Of a DNA stretch of 62,176 nt, positions 42,350 to 51,290 are shown piece after piece (the stretch's first letter is position 1; every line of letters begins with the position of its first letter). The notes beneath the pieces are model-generated. The model was given only the letters and a program-made list of their open reading frames with translations, did no database searches and was not told the origin of the DNA. The stretch comes from Anaerolineales bacterium (lineage in GTDB: Bacteria; Chloroflexota; Anaerolineae; Anaerolineales; UBA11579), in contig JAHCIH010000011.1 in NCBI GenBank assembly GCA_026129335.1, positions 1-62,176 on the forward strand, written 5' to 3'. A program made the position numbers and the translations under genes.

Positions 42350-42376
42350 AATAACACATCAACAATCCTCGCTTTC

Positions 42377-42411
42377 AAAAACAATGAGGCCGGTCTGAGA
42401 CCTGCCTCATT
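42377..42411 (-). terminator. Terminator downstream of typA
   Basis: Minus strand: arms AATGAGGC(A)GGTCT and AGACC(G)GCCTCATT, followed by GTTTTTG. Ends the typA transcript. Confidence 0.75.
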
Positions 42412-42447
42412 CTATTTCTCTTCCAACTGGGCTTCAGGCGCTGGCCC

Positions 42448-44306
42448 TCACCCGCCCTCTTCCGCCAACTGGCGCTTCTTAGCCTGGCGGTAGCGCTCGT
42501 TCATGTCCAGGATACGCTTGCGAATGCGCAGGCTGGCCGGGGTCACCTCGAGCAGCTCGTCCTCGCCCAAATATTCGATCGCTTCATCCAGGCTCATCTG
42601 GCGCGGCGGGCTGAGCCGCTGCTCGATCTCGCCCTTGGTGTCGGCACGCATGCCGGTCAGCTTCTTGGTCTTGCACACGTTCACTTCCATATCCATGTCG
42701 CGCGGCTGCTCGCCCACCACCATACCGGCGTACACCGGCGTGCCGGCGGGGATGAACAGCACGCCGCGCTCCTCGGCGGCGCGCAGGCCGTAGGTGCTGG
42801 CCACGCCGGCCTCGAAGGCGATCAGCGAGCCGCGCGCCCGCGAGCTGATCGCTCCGGCCATGGGCAGGTAGCCGTGGAAGATGGTGTTGAGCACGCCGGT
42901 GCCTTTGGTGGCGGTGAGGAACTGCTGGCGGAAGCCGAGCAGCCCGCGGGTCGGCGCAATGTAGCGCAGCTGCACCGTGCCGTTGGCCGTTTCGGTCATC
43001 TCCTGCATTTCGCCGCGCCGCCGCCCCATCATCTCCACCACCACACCGGCAGTGTCCGGCCCGGTTTCGATATGCACTTCTTCGAACGGCTCCAGCGTAT
43101 TGCCTTCGCCATCTTTTTTGAGGATCACTTCCGGGCGGGCCACATGGAATTCGTAGCCCTCGCGGCGCATGGTCTCGATCAGGATCGCCAGGTGCAGCTC
43201 GCCGCGCCCGGAGACAATGAAGGTATCGGCGCTCTCAGTATCCTCTACGCGCAACGAAAGATTGCTGCGCAGCTCGTTGTAGAGGCGCTCACGCAATTTG
43301 CGGCTGGTGCCCCACTTGCCTTCGCGGCCAGCAAACGGCGAGGTGTTGACGCCGAAGGCCATACGCACGGTTGGCTCTTCCACGGTGATGCCGGGCAGCG
43401 CCACGGCGTGCTCACGGTCGGCCAGGGTTTCGCCGATGGCAATACCTTCCAGGCCGGCCACGGCCACAATGTCGCCGGCGCGCGCCTCTTGCACTTCCAC
43501 GCGCTGCAAACCATCCTGCAAGTACAGGTAGCGCAACTTCTCAGGCAGCGCCCGTCCAGCGTCAGGCGCGCCACCGTCTGGCCCACTTGCATGCGCCCGG
43601 CAAAAATGCGCCCGATGGCGGTCTGGCCGCGGTAGTTGTCATAATCCAGCGTGGTCACCAGCATCTGCAGCGGCGCGTCTGCATCCACCACCGGGGGCGG
43701 CACTTCTTTGAGGATCGTTTCGAACAAGGGCTGCAGATCCGGCCCAAGCTCCGGCGTCAGGCCGGCGCGCTGCTGGGCGCCGATGGCATACACCACCGGG
43801 AAATCGGCCTGGGCATCGGTGGCGCCCAGATCGACAAACAGGTCAAAGGTCTCGTTGAGCGTGCGCGCTACATCGGCGTCTTTGCGGTCTACTTTGTTGA
43901 TCACCACGATGGCGCGCAGGCCCATCTCGAGCGCCTTTTTCAGCACAAAGCGCGTCTGCGGGCGCGGGCCTTCGGCGGCGTCCACCAGCAGCAGCACACC
44001 ATCCACCATGTTCATCACGCGCTCGACCTCGCCGCCGAAATCAGCGTGGCCGGGGGTATCTACGATGTTGATCTTTACGGGGGTGTTGGTTGCCGGGTTG
44101 ATAATTTGAATGGCGGTGTTCTTGGCCAGGATGGTGATGCCGCGTTCGCGTTCCAAGTCATTGGAGTCCATCACGCGTTCGGCTACCTGCTGGTTCTCAC
44201 GGAACACACGCGCCTGGCGCAGCAAGCCATCCACCAGGGTGGTTTTGCCATGGTCTACATGGGCAATAATGGCGATATTTCTAAGGTCGTTGCGTGTTTG
44301 CTTCAT
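42448..44306 (-). CDS. typA: TypA/BipA GTPase, interrupted by an apparent 1-nt deletion
   Basis: N-terminal part 43545-44306 has G1 [11 protein letters not shown]2/RGITI, G3 [16 protein letters not shown]4 [10 protein letters not shown]-terminal part 42448-43536 begins [14 protein letters not shown] and includes [18 protein letters not shown] [16 protein letters not shown] and the typical [17 protein letters not shown]. The two frames join if one base is inserted at about 43550 (GGGCGC-TGCC, likely GGGCGCCTGCC). Everything else is intact and conserved (about 619 aa), so a sequencing or assembly error in a GC-rich stretch is more likely than a real pseudogene. Role: ribosome-associated GTPase in stress and translation. 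Confidence 0.92.
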
Positions 44307-44322
44307 TCAAGTTCCAATCCAT

Positions 44323-44348
44323 AAAAACGCCCCGCCGAAAGCGGGGCG
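44323..44348 (-). terminator. Terminator between the Pr6Pr-like gene and typA
   Basis: Minus strand arms CGCCCCGC/GCGGGGCG with loop TTTCG followed by five T. It ends the upstream minus-strand transcript before typA. Confidence 0.8.
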
Positions 44349-44386
44349 ATGTTCAACTAAACGATTATAGCAAATCGTGGCTCGGT

Positions 44387-45007
44387 TTAGGCCCGCGCCG
44401 CGTGCCTGCGGTTGGCCAGCGTGATCCACAGCCAGCTGATCACGAAGAAGGCGGCCAGGATGCCCAAGCAGTACAGCGCCACGCCGCCGTAGCCGCCAAC
44501 GTGGCCCGGGTTGAGGAATTCGTAGGGATACCAGCCGATCAGCGCGCCGCGCACCAGCGAGTAGGCCAGGTAGATCAGCGGGAATACCAGCCAGTACAGC
44601 GCATGGCGCATTTCCAGCTTGTGCTTGGGCGGCTGCCACAACCAATCGGCGATGACCACCAGCGGCATGACAATGTGCGTCTGCGTGTTGACCCAGGGCA
44701 GCAGCGCGCCCAGGTCCTGCCCGCGCAGCAGCGCCAGGTAGACCAGGCCGACCACGGTGATGTAGACCACGCCGGCGCCGCGGATCAGGTCATCCTGCAG
44801 CGTGGGCTTGCGCTCGCTCCACAACCGGTAGGCGGCAATGATAAAAATCAACGAGACCAGGATATTGCTGATGTTGGTGAAATAGCTGAAATAGCTCAGC
44901 GGGCTGAAGCCCACCGACATGGACACGCCAAACTGGGTGAATACGGCGAAGAGGGTCAGCCAGCCAAAGAACAAGCGGCCGAAGATAAGCACATTTCGTT
45001 TGTTCAT
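44387..45007 (-). CDS. Pr6Pr/AIG1-like membrane protein
   Basis: 206 aa with six to seven hydrophobic helices. The segment YFSYFTNISNILVSLIF, then VNTQTHIVMPLVVIADWL and YWLVFPLIYLAYSLVRGALI with YPYEFLNPG fit the Pr6Pr (FAR-17a/AIG1-like) family, which includes lipid hydrolases in eukaryotes; the bacterial role is unknown. Monocistronic, before a terminator. Confidence 0.8.
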   Translation of the reverse strand: MNKRNVLIFGRLFFGWLTLFAVFTQFGVSMSVGFSPLSYFSYFTNISNILVSLIFIIAAYRLWSERKPTLQDDLIRGAGVVYITVVGLVYLALLRGQDLGALLPWVNTQTHIVMPLVVIADWLWQPPKHKLEMRHALYWLVFPLIYLAYSLVRGALIGWYPYEFLNPGHVGGYGGVALYCLGILAAFFVISWLWITLANRRHAARA

Positions 45008-45026
45008 GGCCGGATTATAAGTCTCT

Positions 45027-45497
45027 TCAATCCAGGCGGAAGACGATTTCCTCGACCAGTTCGCCGTCCACGTTGAGCACGCCCTTCGATTGCCCGACGC
45101 GGGCGAAGCCGCACTTCTCCAGCACGCGCATCGAGCCGTAGTTGTGCCTCGCGGTGTGGGCGTACAGCGGCCGCTCGAGCAGCTGCGCCAGCAACTGGCG
45201 CAGCGCCTCGCTGGCCACGCCGCGGCCCCAGAAGGCGCGGCCTACCCAATAGCCCACCTCGCGCTGGCCTTCCATTACCCAGGACATTATGCTGCCAACC
45301 ACCTGGCCATCCAGCAGGATGGCCAGGTGGATGTTCTCCGGGTTGGCGTGCACCTTGGCCCAGTGCGCCATGAAGTCGGCGTGCTCGCGAGCCGGGAAGG
45401 CGGCCATGCGCACCGCCTCCGGGTCGCGCTGATATTCGTATAGGATCGGCAGGTCGCCATCCTGGACTTGGCGTAAGCTCACTTTTCCATCTGTCAT
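45027..45497 (-). CDS. RimJ/RimL-type acetyltransferase
   Basis: 156 aa GNAT protein: SLRQVQDGDLPILYEYQRDPEAVRMAAF, GQVVGSIMSWV, GYWVGRAFWGRGVASEALRQL (acetyl-CoA loop) and HNYGSMRVLEKCGFARVGQ. All typical of ribosomal-protein-like Nα-acetyltransferases. Substrate unknown. Confidence 0.9.
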   Translation of the reverse strand: MTDGKVSLRQVQDGDLPILYEYQRDPEAVRMAAFPAREHADFMAHWAKVHANPENIHLAILLDGQVVGSIMSWVMEGQREVGYWVGRAFWGRGVASEALRQLLAQLLERPLYAHTARHNYGSMRVLEKCGFARVGQSKGVLNVDGELVEEIVFRLD

Positions 45498-45506
45498 GGC
45501 TTCATT

Positions 45507-46952
45507 CTAATCGCGGCCCAGCGCAGCAAAAGGGTTCTCGCGCCGGGCGCGCCGTTGCACGCCGGCCAGCTGGTGGCCGGCGGCCATCAGCATCCAGTAC
45601 ACCGCGTCCAGCGTATCGTCGTGCTCGCCGTCCGGCCAGCGCAGCCATTCCTCGCGGAAGGCGCGCAGGAACGGCGTCTCGGCGTTGGCCAGCCAGGCAT
45701 GGCCCCACTGGAAGAGCGGGGCCATGCCGCGCTCGAAGCGCTCACCCTTGCTGCTGCGCCCCGGGTACATCGGCGCCAGCGGCAGCAGCGCCTGGCGCAG
45801 CAGCAGGTAGTAGAACTCCTCACCCTTGCCCACCGCCTCCACCGCCACCGCCTGCACCGTGGGATAGCGCGCCACCATGGACTTGATCTGCTGTTCGGCT
45901 TCGCCCTGGCTCACCCGGGCGCGGAAGCCGTCCACCAGCACCACCCCGCCGCCGGGCAGCACGCGCCCCACCGCGGCAGCGAAGTAGTCGCGCCGCCCGC
46001 CGCGCAGCTTGTCCGCTGTCGAGGCATAGTCCACGCCGATCACCACCGGCCACTCCGGCTGGATGTCCTTGTGCGGGTATTCGTGCAGCCACTCCGCCTT
46101 GAGGTGCAGTCCTTCGGCGGCGCGCAGGTCCAGCAAATACATGCGGGCGAACTCGGCCTCGCCGGCCAGCTCGCGCGCCTTTTGGATTTCCTCGGCGGGG
46201 AAGCGCTCCGGCCAGGCCGGGGTCTTCTCGCCCCGATAGATCGGCGTGGCCACCGAGATGAAGCGCCCCGTGGCCTTGAGGTAGGCCAGCGCGTCGTTGG
46301 TCGCCCAGGGCGTGCCCACGAACACCTGCCAGGTATGCGGCATCAGCGTGGGCAGGATGGTGCCTTTGAGGATGGTCAGCACCCTTTCCAGATCGCGGCC
46401 GGGGCGCGTGTTGTTCTCGTCGTGGATGTCGTCGAGCAGCAGCAGGCCGGTGGGGTGTTTGCCGATCAGCGCCCGCGAGCGGTAGCCCAGGCCCACGAAG
46501 CTGGGGTCTTTGCCCTTCTCGCGGGCGCACAAGGCACGCCAGGTTTCGTAGTTCTCCTCGATGTCCACCAGTTCGTAGCCCCGGGCGCCCCAGCTCACCT
46601 TGCGGTCGGGCTGTACTTGCCCGAAGGCTTCCCGCCAACCCTGGTTGTGCTCGATCAAGTCGGCGATCTGCTGGCTGGTGCTCTGGGCAGCCAGCTGCCC
46701 AGCCTGGACCAGCAGCGCGCTCTTGTGCGGCTCCTGCCCCAGGCGGAATGCGGTGAAGGCCACGCTCAGCGTGGTCGTTTTGGCTGACCCGCGGAACGCC
46801 TCCACCACCAGGCCCTTGCCTTCGCGGCGCGCGGCGTACAGCGGCTCCAGCCAGTCGCGGCGGGCGTGCTGCGGCAGCGGCCGCTCGAAAACCATTTCGT
46901 AGAAGCGCGCGAAGCCATCCGGGTCATCGCTGAGCCGTTCGCTTTTTCCCAT
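45507..46952 (-). CDS. terL: Terminase large subunit of the outer phage gene set
   Basis: 481 aa, start with AAGGGGGAT before the ATG. ATPase: EAFRGSAKTTTLS (Walker A), GLLLLDDIHDENN (Walker B), FVGTPWATNDAL (coupling). Nuclease: VIGVDYASTADKLRGGRRDYF, AVEAVGKGEEFYYLL and DDTLDAVYWMLMA. No stops, so it is probably still active. It is 12 kb from its expected partner, the portal at 31960-33681, with chromosomal genes between them. Sequence and Walker A type differ from the inner prophage's TerL. Confidence 0.92.
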   Translation of the reverse strand: MGKSERLSDDPDGFARFYEMVFERPLPQHARRDWLEPLYAARREGKGLVVEAFRGSAKTTTLSVAFTAFRLGQEPHKSALLVQAGQLAAQSTSQQIADLIEHNQGWREAFGQVQPDRKVSWGARGYELVDIEENYETWRALCAREKGKDPSFVGLGYRSRALIGKHPTGLLLLDDIHDENNTRPGRDLERVLTILKGTILPTLMPHTWQVFVGTPWATNDALAYLKATGRFISVATPIYRGEKTPAWPERFPAEEIQKARELAGEAEFARMYLLDLRAAEGLHLKAEWLHEYPHKDIQPEWPVVIGVDYASTADKLRGGRRDYFAAAVGRVLPGGGVVLVDGFRARVSQGEAEQQIKSMVARYPTVQAVAVEAVGKGEEFYYLLLRQALLPLAPMYPGRSSKGERFERGMAPLFQWGHAWLANAETPFLRAFREEWLRWPDGEHDDTLDAVYWMLMAAGHQLAGVQRRARRENPFAALGRD

Positions 46953-46970
46953 ATCCCCCTTGCGTTTGGT

Positions 46971-47501
46971 CTAGTCTTCTTCGTCCTCGGGTGTCAGTTT
47001 CTCCACCAGGGCATCCACGAACTTGTCGTGGTCGCCGGAAAGCAGCCCCTGTCGCGGCACATACACCAGCGTGTCGCTCTGGGTAATGATCCAGGTATTG
47101 CTGGAACGGTGCAGCACGGAGAGGATCTGCTCGAGCGGCAGGCGCACGCGGTCTTTGCCCTGGCTGATGTGCAGCACAGCGCCTTTCAACTCCAGCGTGG
47201 TTTTCACCGCCTCGTTATCGAACAGCTCGGCGCGGCGCAGCCAAACCAGCAGCAGGTTGATCAGCGGGCGCAGTGTGTAATACAACCCATACAGGCTCAG
47301 GGCGGTGCCGGCCAGCAGCAGCGGGTAGCGCAGCAGCCAAAACTCCACTCGGTCGGCCACCCAAATGGCGCCCAGCGCGCCGAGCAGCAGCATCAGCGGG
47401 CCGCCGGCGGCGCGTTTCAGCGTACTCACGCCGCTGCTGTAATAGGTCGACAGGTAATTGTCGGCGAACTGGTCGAAGTTGGGGATGTAGACCACCTTCA
47501 T
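46971..47501 (-). CDS. YcxB-like two-helix membrane protein
   Basis: 176 aa from ATG 47501 (overlaps the thioesterase stop, ATGA). Two transmembrane helices (MLLLLGALGAIWVA and LLLAGTALSLYGLYYTL), then a beta-rich domain with GAVLHISQGKDRVRLPLEQI and TWIITQSDTLVYVPRQGL, the YcxB-like (PH-like) pattern. Function unknown. Longer reading to 48056 overlaps the thioesterase gene and is not accepted. Confidence 0.75.
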   Translation of the reverse strand: MKVVYIPNFDQFADNYLSTYYSSGVSTLKRAAGGPLMLLLGALGAIWVADRVEFWLLRYPLLLAGTALSLYGLYYTLRPLINLLLVWLRRAELFDNEAVKTTLELKGAVLHISQGKDRVRLPLEQILSVLHRSSNTWIITQSDTLVYVPRQGLLSGDHDKFVDALVEKLTPEDEED

Positions 47502-47968
47502 ATCGTAGGCACCTCGGCGATGCGTACGCCCAGCACCTGGCCGCGGGCGGTCACCTGCCCGCCGGCCAGCAGCTCGCAGTCCATCCAGGTCTTGCGGCCC
47601 TCCACCTGGGTGACCCGGGCGCGCAACTCCACCGGCCGCCCTTCCAGCGGGGTCGGCTGTAAATAGTCCACCTTCAGCGACCCGGTCACGTAGGTGATCA
47701 GCGGCTGGCTGCCAATCGGTCGCGCTTCCACGCGGTGGGCGTGCGCCATGGCCAGGCCCATGCAGTGGCAGTCCATCAGCGTGGCGATGATGCCGCCGTT
47801 CAGCACGCCCTTGTGCCCGGTGTGCTGCGGCTTGGGCTCGAAGTGCGCCACGGCCTCGTCGCCGTCCCAATGGCTCTTGAGGTACAAGCCGTCTGGGTTG
47901 TTGCGCCCACAGCCCCAGCAATCTGCCCGGGCCTCCAAATACTGGTCTTGAAAGGCAGTCTCTTCCAT
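47498..47968 (-). CDS. PaaI-type hotdog thioesterase
   Basis: 156 aa. CWGCGRNNPDGLYLKSHW at the N-terminus, central hotdog helix with GHKGVLNGGIIATLMDC, and beta strands VTGSLKVDYLQPTPL and GRKTWMDCELLAGG. The family hydrolyses acyl-CoA thioesters; substrate not known. Chromosomal-type gene between two outer phage genes. Confidence 0.85.
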   Translation of the reverse strand: MEETAFQDQYLEARADCWGCGRNNPDGLYLKSHWDGDEAVAHFEPKPQHTGHKGVLNGGIIATLMDCHCMGLAMAHAHRVEARPIGSQPLITYVTGSLKVDYLQPTPLEGRPVELRARVTQVEGRKTWMDCELLAGGQVTARGQVLGVRIAEVPTI

Positions 47969-47986
47969 GCCCCCATCTTACACGCT

Positions 47987-48211
47987 TTATTCGCGGCTCG
48001 GGCCGTATTCGCTCACCACCGCCACGCGCAGCACCTCGCCGCCGTGCGCTGCGCATAGTTGCGCGGCGCTGGCTGCCGGCTCCTGCGCAGGCAGCGAGAA
48101 ACTCTCGATTCGCGTGGTGCTGCAGCCGCAGGCATAGCGGCGCTCCTCGCGCCGCGTCACCCTGCGGCGGGCCGCGGCCACAGGTTCAACCAACCCGGTC
48201 TTTGTGTGCAT
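47987..48211 (-). CDS. Small Cys-containing protein, likely part of the outer phage gene set
   Basis: 74 aa from ATG 48211 with AGGGGGACAT upstream. Basic N-terminal half (AAARRRVTRREERRYACGC), then CSTTRIESFSLP, LCAAHGGEVLRV. The CxC…C..H pattern could bind a metal. It overlaps the end of the upstream regulator gene, so they are co-translated. Confidence 0.5.
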   Translation of the reverse strand: MHTKTGLVEPVAAARRRVTRREERRYACGCSTTRIESFSLPAQEPAASAAQLCAAHGGEVLRVAVVSEYGPSRE

Positions 48212-48578
48212 ATGTCCCCCTGATGCGGCCGGCATCCCGGTGCTGCTCCACTGCCCGCCGTCCGATTTCGGTGGCCGGCTGGTAACTCTCCGGGTGCAGT
48301 GCGGCCAAAATGTCGCTGGCGAAATCGCCGCGCCAGTCGAAGCGCGCCGCCCGCGCCAGGCGCAGCATATTGAACGCGTCCGGCAGGTAACGCCCGTCCT
48401 GCCAGTTTTTCACGCTCTGGTACGAAACACCCCTGCCCTGCGGCAGCAGCGCTTCGCTGAGCGCCGCGGCAAAGGCGCGCAGCGGAGATTGCCGGCGCGT
48501 GCTGCTGCCCGCCAGCAGGCGGTATTCGCGCACAATTTGGGCCACCGCTCTGCGGTTGGGCAATGTGGTTTTGATCAT
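48186..48578 (-). CDS. Helix-turn-helix regulator-like protein of the outer phage set
   Basis: 130 aa. RRAVAQIVREYRLLAGSSTRRQSPLRAFAAAL then GVSYQSVKNWQDGRYLPDAFNMLRLARAA has the look of a Cro/CI or terminase-small-type DNA-binding domain. The gene starts 16 nt downstream of a perfect LexA-type box (48594-48613). In gene order it is first, before the TerL gene, so it could be regulator or small terminase. Confidence 0.6.
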   Translation of the reverse strand: MIKTTLPNRRAVAQIVREYRLLAGSSTRRQSPLRAFAAALSEALLPQGRGVSYQSVKNWQDGRYLPDAFNMLRLARAARFDWRGDFASDILAALHPESYQPATEIGRRAVEQHRDAGRIRGTYAHKDRVG

Positions 48579-48593
48579 GGCCCTTCCCTATTC

Positions 48594-48613
48594 AATAGAA
48601 CTTTTGTTCTATT
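48594..48613 (-). promoter_or_regulatory. Perfect LexA-type palindrome before the outer regulator gene
   Basis: AATAGAACTTTTGTTCTATT: arms AATAGAAC/GTTCTATT, centre TTTT, containing GAAC-N4-GTTC. It lies 16-35 nt before the start codon of 48186-48578, so a repressor here would block its transcription. Same pattern as at 28640-28651. Confidence 0.7.
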
Positions 48614-48690
48614 CTATCCACGAATCCGTCTTTTTCAAGCCCCTTTCAGCATTGTCAAGCGCCCGCTGCCTTGCCCGTATAATCGTGGGG

Positions 48691-50331
48691 ATGCTTTCGC
48701 CATCCGCCAGGGCGCGGGCCGCCGCCTGGTTGCCGCTCGCCCTGCTGCTCCTCGCTTTCCTGGCCCTGCGCCTGCCCGGCCTGGGCCGCTTCGGCACCAT
48801 CGACGAGGTGCACTGGTATCGCGTGGCCATCGCCTTCCGCCAGGAGCTGCTCGCCGGCAACTGGGCAGAGACCGCTGCGCTCAGCAAGCACCCCGCCATC
48901 ACCACCCTGTGGGCCGGAACGCTGGGTACCCAGCTGCGCTTCCCCGACATCGACGAATTCCCGCAGGAAGAATTCACCGATTTCCACCTGCGCCACTATT
49001 TCTGGCGGCGCGGCATCAACCCCATCGAGGTGATCGCCGCCGGGCGCCTGTTCATCGTGCTCTTCAACGCCGCCGCCTTCGCGCTGCTCTGGTCGCCGCT
49101 GCGCCGGTTGCTCGGCACAGCGGCCGCCTTCCTGGGCATGGGCCTCATCGCCCTGGACCCCTTTCTCACCGCCCATCAACGCCTGCTGCACCAGGATGGG
49201 CTGATGGCCTCCTTTGGCTTGCTCTGCCTGGTGTACTTTGCCGCCTACCTGGACGCGCGCCGCAGCAGCGACCTGCTGCTCTCCGCGGCCGGCGCCGCCC
49301 TGGCCTGGCTGACCAAATCGCCCATGCTCTTGCTCGGGCCGGTAACCGGCCTGGCCGCGCTGTGGGCACAGCGCCGGGCCGCCTTGCGCCCGCTGTTGCT
49401 GTGGGGCGCGGCGGCCGCGGCGGTCTTCGCCCTGCTCTGGCCCGCCATGCTCAGCGACCCGCTGGCCGCGGTTACCGGCGTGGTGGACTACGCCCTGGGC
49501 TCCGCCCAGGGCGAGTTCAGTGGACAAATTTTCTTCAATGGGGAAATCTACTCCGATGGGCGCCTGGGCTGGGCCTCCTGGCTGTTCTACCCCCTGAGCA
49601 TCGCCTGGCGCGCCACGCCCGTGCTCTGGCTGGGCCTGGCCACAGCGGCCTGGGCCGCCCTGAGCGCATGGCGCGGCGCCGAGCCCGGCGAACGCAAGCT
49701 GATCGGCCTGCTCGCCTTCTTCAGCCTGGCTTTCTTCCTCTTTATGACCCTGGCGGAAAAGAAGTTCGACCGCTACATCCTGCCCGCCTATGCCGCGCTC
49801 TTTCCGCTGGCCGGCTGGGGGCTGGCCCGCGCCCTGGCGCGGCTGCGCCCGGCCTTCGGCGGCGCAGCCCGTTGGGCGCCGGCGGCCATCGCCGCCGGCC
49901 TGCTCGCCGCCCAGGCCTGGAGCAGCGCCGCAGTGGCCCCCGTGTTCCTCAACTACTACAACCTGCTGCTGGGCGGCCGGGCCGCCGCCGGCGAGGTGAT
50001 GATGTTGGGCTGGGGCGAGGGGCTGGAGCAGGCCGCGCAATACATCCGCGACCAGACCCGCGGCCAGGAGCCGCCGCACGTGGGCGCCTGGTACAGCAAT
50101 CTGTTCAATTTATTCTACGGGGCCGATGTGGAAGACATCCCCATCGCCGCCGAGCTCAGCCCGCAGCTGCTCGAGCAGCTGCTCAGCCTGGACTATTTGG
50201 TCATCTACGTGCACCAATGGCAGCGTGGCACGCCCCAAAACCTGCTCGACGCACTGGCTCCGCTGGAACCCAACCACAGCATCTGGATCGGCGGGCAGGA
50301 ATACGTGCGCGTCTATCGCCTGTCAGATTAA
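48691..50331 (+). CDS. ArnT/GT39-like membrane glycosyltransferase
   Basis: 546 aa from ATG 48691. About 11-12 hydrophobic helices; first loop with the acidic motif GRFGTIDEVHWYRVA (Asp-Glu) near residue 40, as in the catalytic loop of GT39/GT83-type enzymes, then FGLLCLVYFAAYLDARR and AWLTKSP. The C-terminal domain (from about residue 420) is extracytoplasmic and mixed alpha/beta. It would use polyprenyl-phosphate sugars for wall or protein glycosylation. TATAAT at 48678-48683, 7 nt before the ATG, suggests a leaderless transcript. Confidence 0.85.
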   Translation: MLSPSARARAAAWLPLALLLLAFLALRLPGLGRFGTIDEVHWYRVAIAFRQELLAGNWAETAALSKHPAITTLWAGTLGTQLRFPDIDEFPQEEFTDFHLRHYFWRRGINPIEVIAAGRLFIVLFNAAAFALLWSPLRRLLGTAAAFLGMGLIALDPFLTAHQRLLHQDGLMASFGLLCLVYFAAYLDARRSSDLLLSAAGAALAWLTKSPMLLLGPVTGLAALWAQRRAALRPLLLWGAAAAAVFALLWPAMLSDPLAAVTGVVDYALGSAQGEFSGQIFFNGEIYSDGRLGWASWLFYPLSIAWRATPVLWLGLATAAWAALSAWRGAEPGERKLIGLLAFFSLAFFLFMTLAEKKFDRYILPAYAALFPLAGWGLARALARLRPAFGGAARWAPAAIAAGLLAAQAWSSAAVAPVFLNYYNLLLGGRAAAGEVMMLGWGEGLEQAAQYIRDQTRGQEPPHVGAWYSNLFNLFYGADVEDIPIAAELSPQLLEQLLSLDYLVIYVHQWQRGTPQNLLDALAPLEPNHSIWIGGQEYVRVYRLSD

Positions 50332-50375
50332 CCACAAGAACTAATGCTGATTGCTGAGTGCTGAGTGCTGACGGC
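50331..50375. repeat. ACCACAAG and TGCTGAGTGCTGA-type repeats
   Basis: A short ACCACAAGAACTA unit after the stop codon followed by GATTGCTGAGTGCTGAGTGC, the reverse-complement form of the AATCAGCACTCAGC type. Non-coding. Confidence 0.55.
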
Positions 50376-50381
50376 TATCCG

Positions 50382-51290
50382 CTAGTAATGCACCTGCACG
50401 ATGGTGCCCACACTGGCCCAATCAAACAGCCACTTGGCGTCCGCCTCGGTCATGTTGACGCAGCCGGCGCTCATCGGCGTGCCGAAGTTGGTGTGCCACC
50501 AGGTGCCGTGGATGCCGTAGTCTCCATGGAAAAACATCACCCAGGGCACATTGCGAATGTAATAGCCGGGGCCGGACATGTCCTGCATGCGCACCTTGAT
50601 CCAGATGCGGAACTCGCCGGTGACGGTGGGCGTGCGCGGCCGCCCGCTGGAGATGATGAAGCTGCGCACCTGGTTGCGCCCCTCGTAGGCGGTCAGCGTC
50701 TGGGTGCTCAGGTTGACCTCAATCCAGCGCTCGCCGGACTCGACGCTCCTGGGCAGGCGCAGGTCGTACTTCTCCAGCGCCACTTGCACCTCAGCGAACT
50801 CGGTGGGCTCAGGCTCGGGCGTCGCCTCCACCAGTGGAGCGCTGGTCGGCGTGGCGCTGGGCAGCAGGCTCATCTGCGCGAAAGGCGTGTTCGTCGCTGT
50901 GGGCTGGATATCAGGCTCGGTGGGCTGGGCGGCCGGCTGGCTGAGCAGCCCGCCGACCTGCTCGGCGGCCACCGCGCCCATCACGCGCAGGCCGTCGTCC
51001 AGCTGTGGCGGGCGCAGCCAGGCCAGCGCCGCTGCGGCCACGGTCAGCGCCAGCAAGCCCAGCACGGCGACCTGCCCGGAACGGAGCCGGGAGAACGGCA
51101 GGCCGCTTTCGTGGGGCGGGGTCACTGCAGGGTCGGTCAGTTCGGCCAGCAGCTGCCTGGGCAGCGCCTGTTCGGGGGCCAGCTTGGCCGCCGCCCGCGC
51201 CAGGCGGCGGGCATGGGCGCGCTGGCCCGCCTCCAGGGCATCTTGCGCCCGGGTGCACAGGCTTTCCCAATTGCTGCTTTGCACGGCCAT
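50382..51290 (-). CDS. L,D-transpeptidase (YkuD domain)
   Basis: 302 aa from ATG 51290, which overlaps the amidase stop (TGATG). Residues 1-70 are a helical cytoplasmic region (ALEAGQRAHARRLARAAAKL), one transmembrane helix at about 75-92, a Thr/Pro linker, then the YkuD domain from about 165: IEVNLSTQTLTAYEG and the catalytic motif IHGTWWHTNFGTPMSAGCVNM with His and nucleophile Cys. It would form 3-3 cross-links in peptidoglycan or anchor proteins. Indicates a peptidoglycan wall. Confidence 0.92.
   Translation of the reverse strand: MAVQSSNWESLCTRAQDALEAGQRAHARRLARAAAKLAPEQALPRQLLAELTDPAVTPPHESGLPFSRLRSGQVAVLGLLALTVAAAALAWLRPPQLDDGLRVMGAVAAEQVGGLLSQPAAQPTEPDIQPTATNTPFAQMSLLPSATPTSAPLVEATPEPEPTEFAEVQVALEKYDLRLPRSVESGERWIEVNLSTQTLTAYEGRNQVRSFIISSGRPRTPTVTGEFRIWIKVRMQDMSGPGYYIRNVPWVMFFHGDYGIHGTWWHTNFGTPMSAGCVNMTEADAKWLFDWASVGTIVQVHY

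Noticed and set aside
46971..48056. Longer YcxB-like protein starting near 48056
   Set aside because: The extra N-terminus lies within the thioesterase gene in another frame and is Arg/Gly-rich; ATG 47501 overlaps the thioesterase stop and begins a typical domain.
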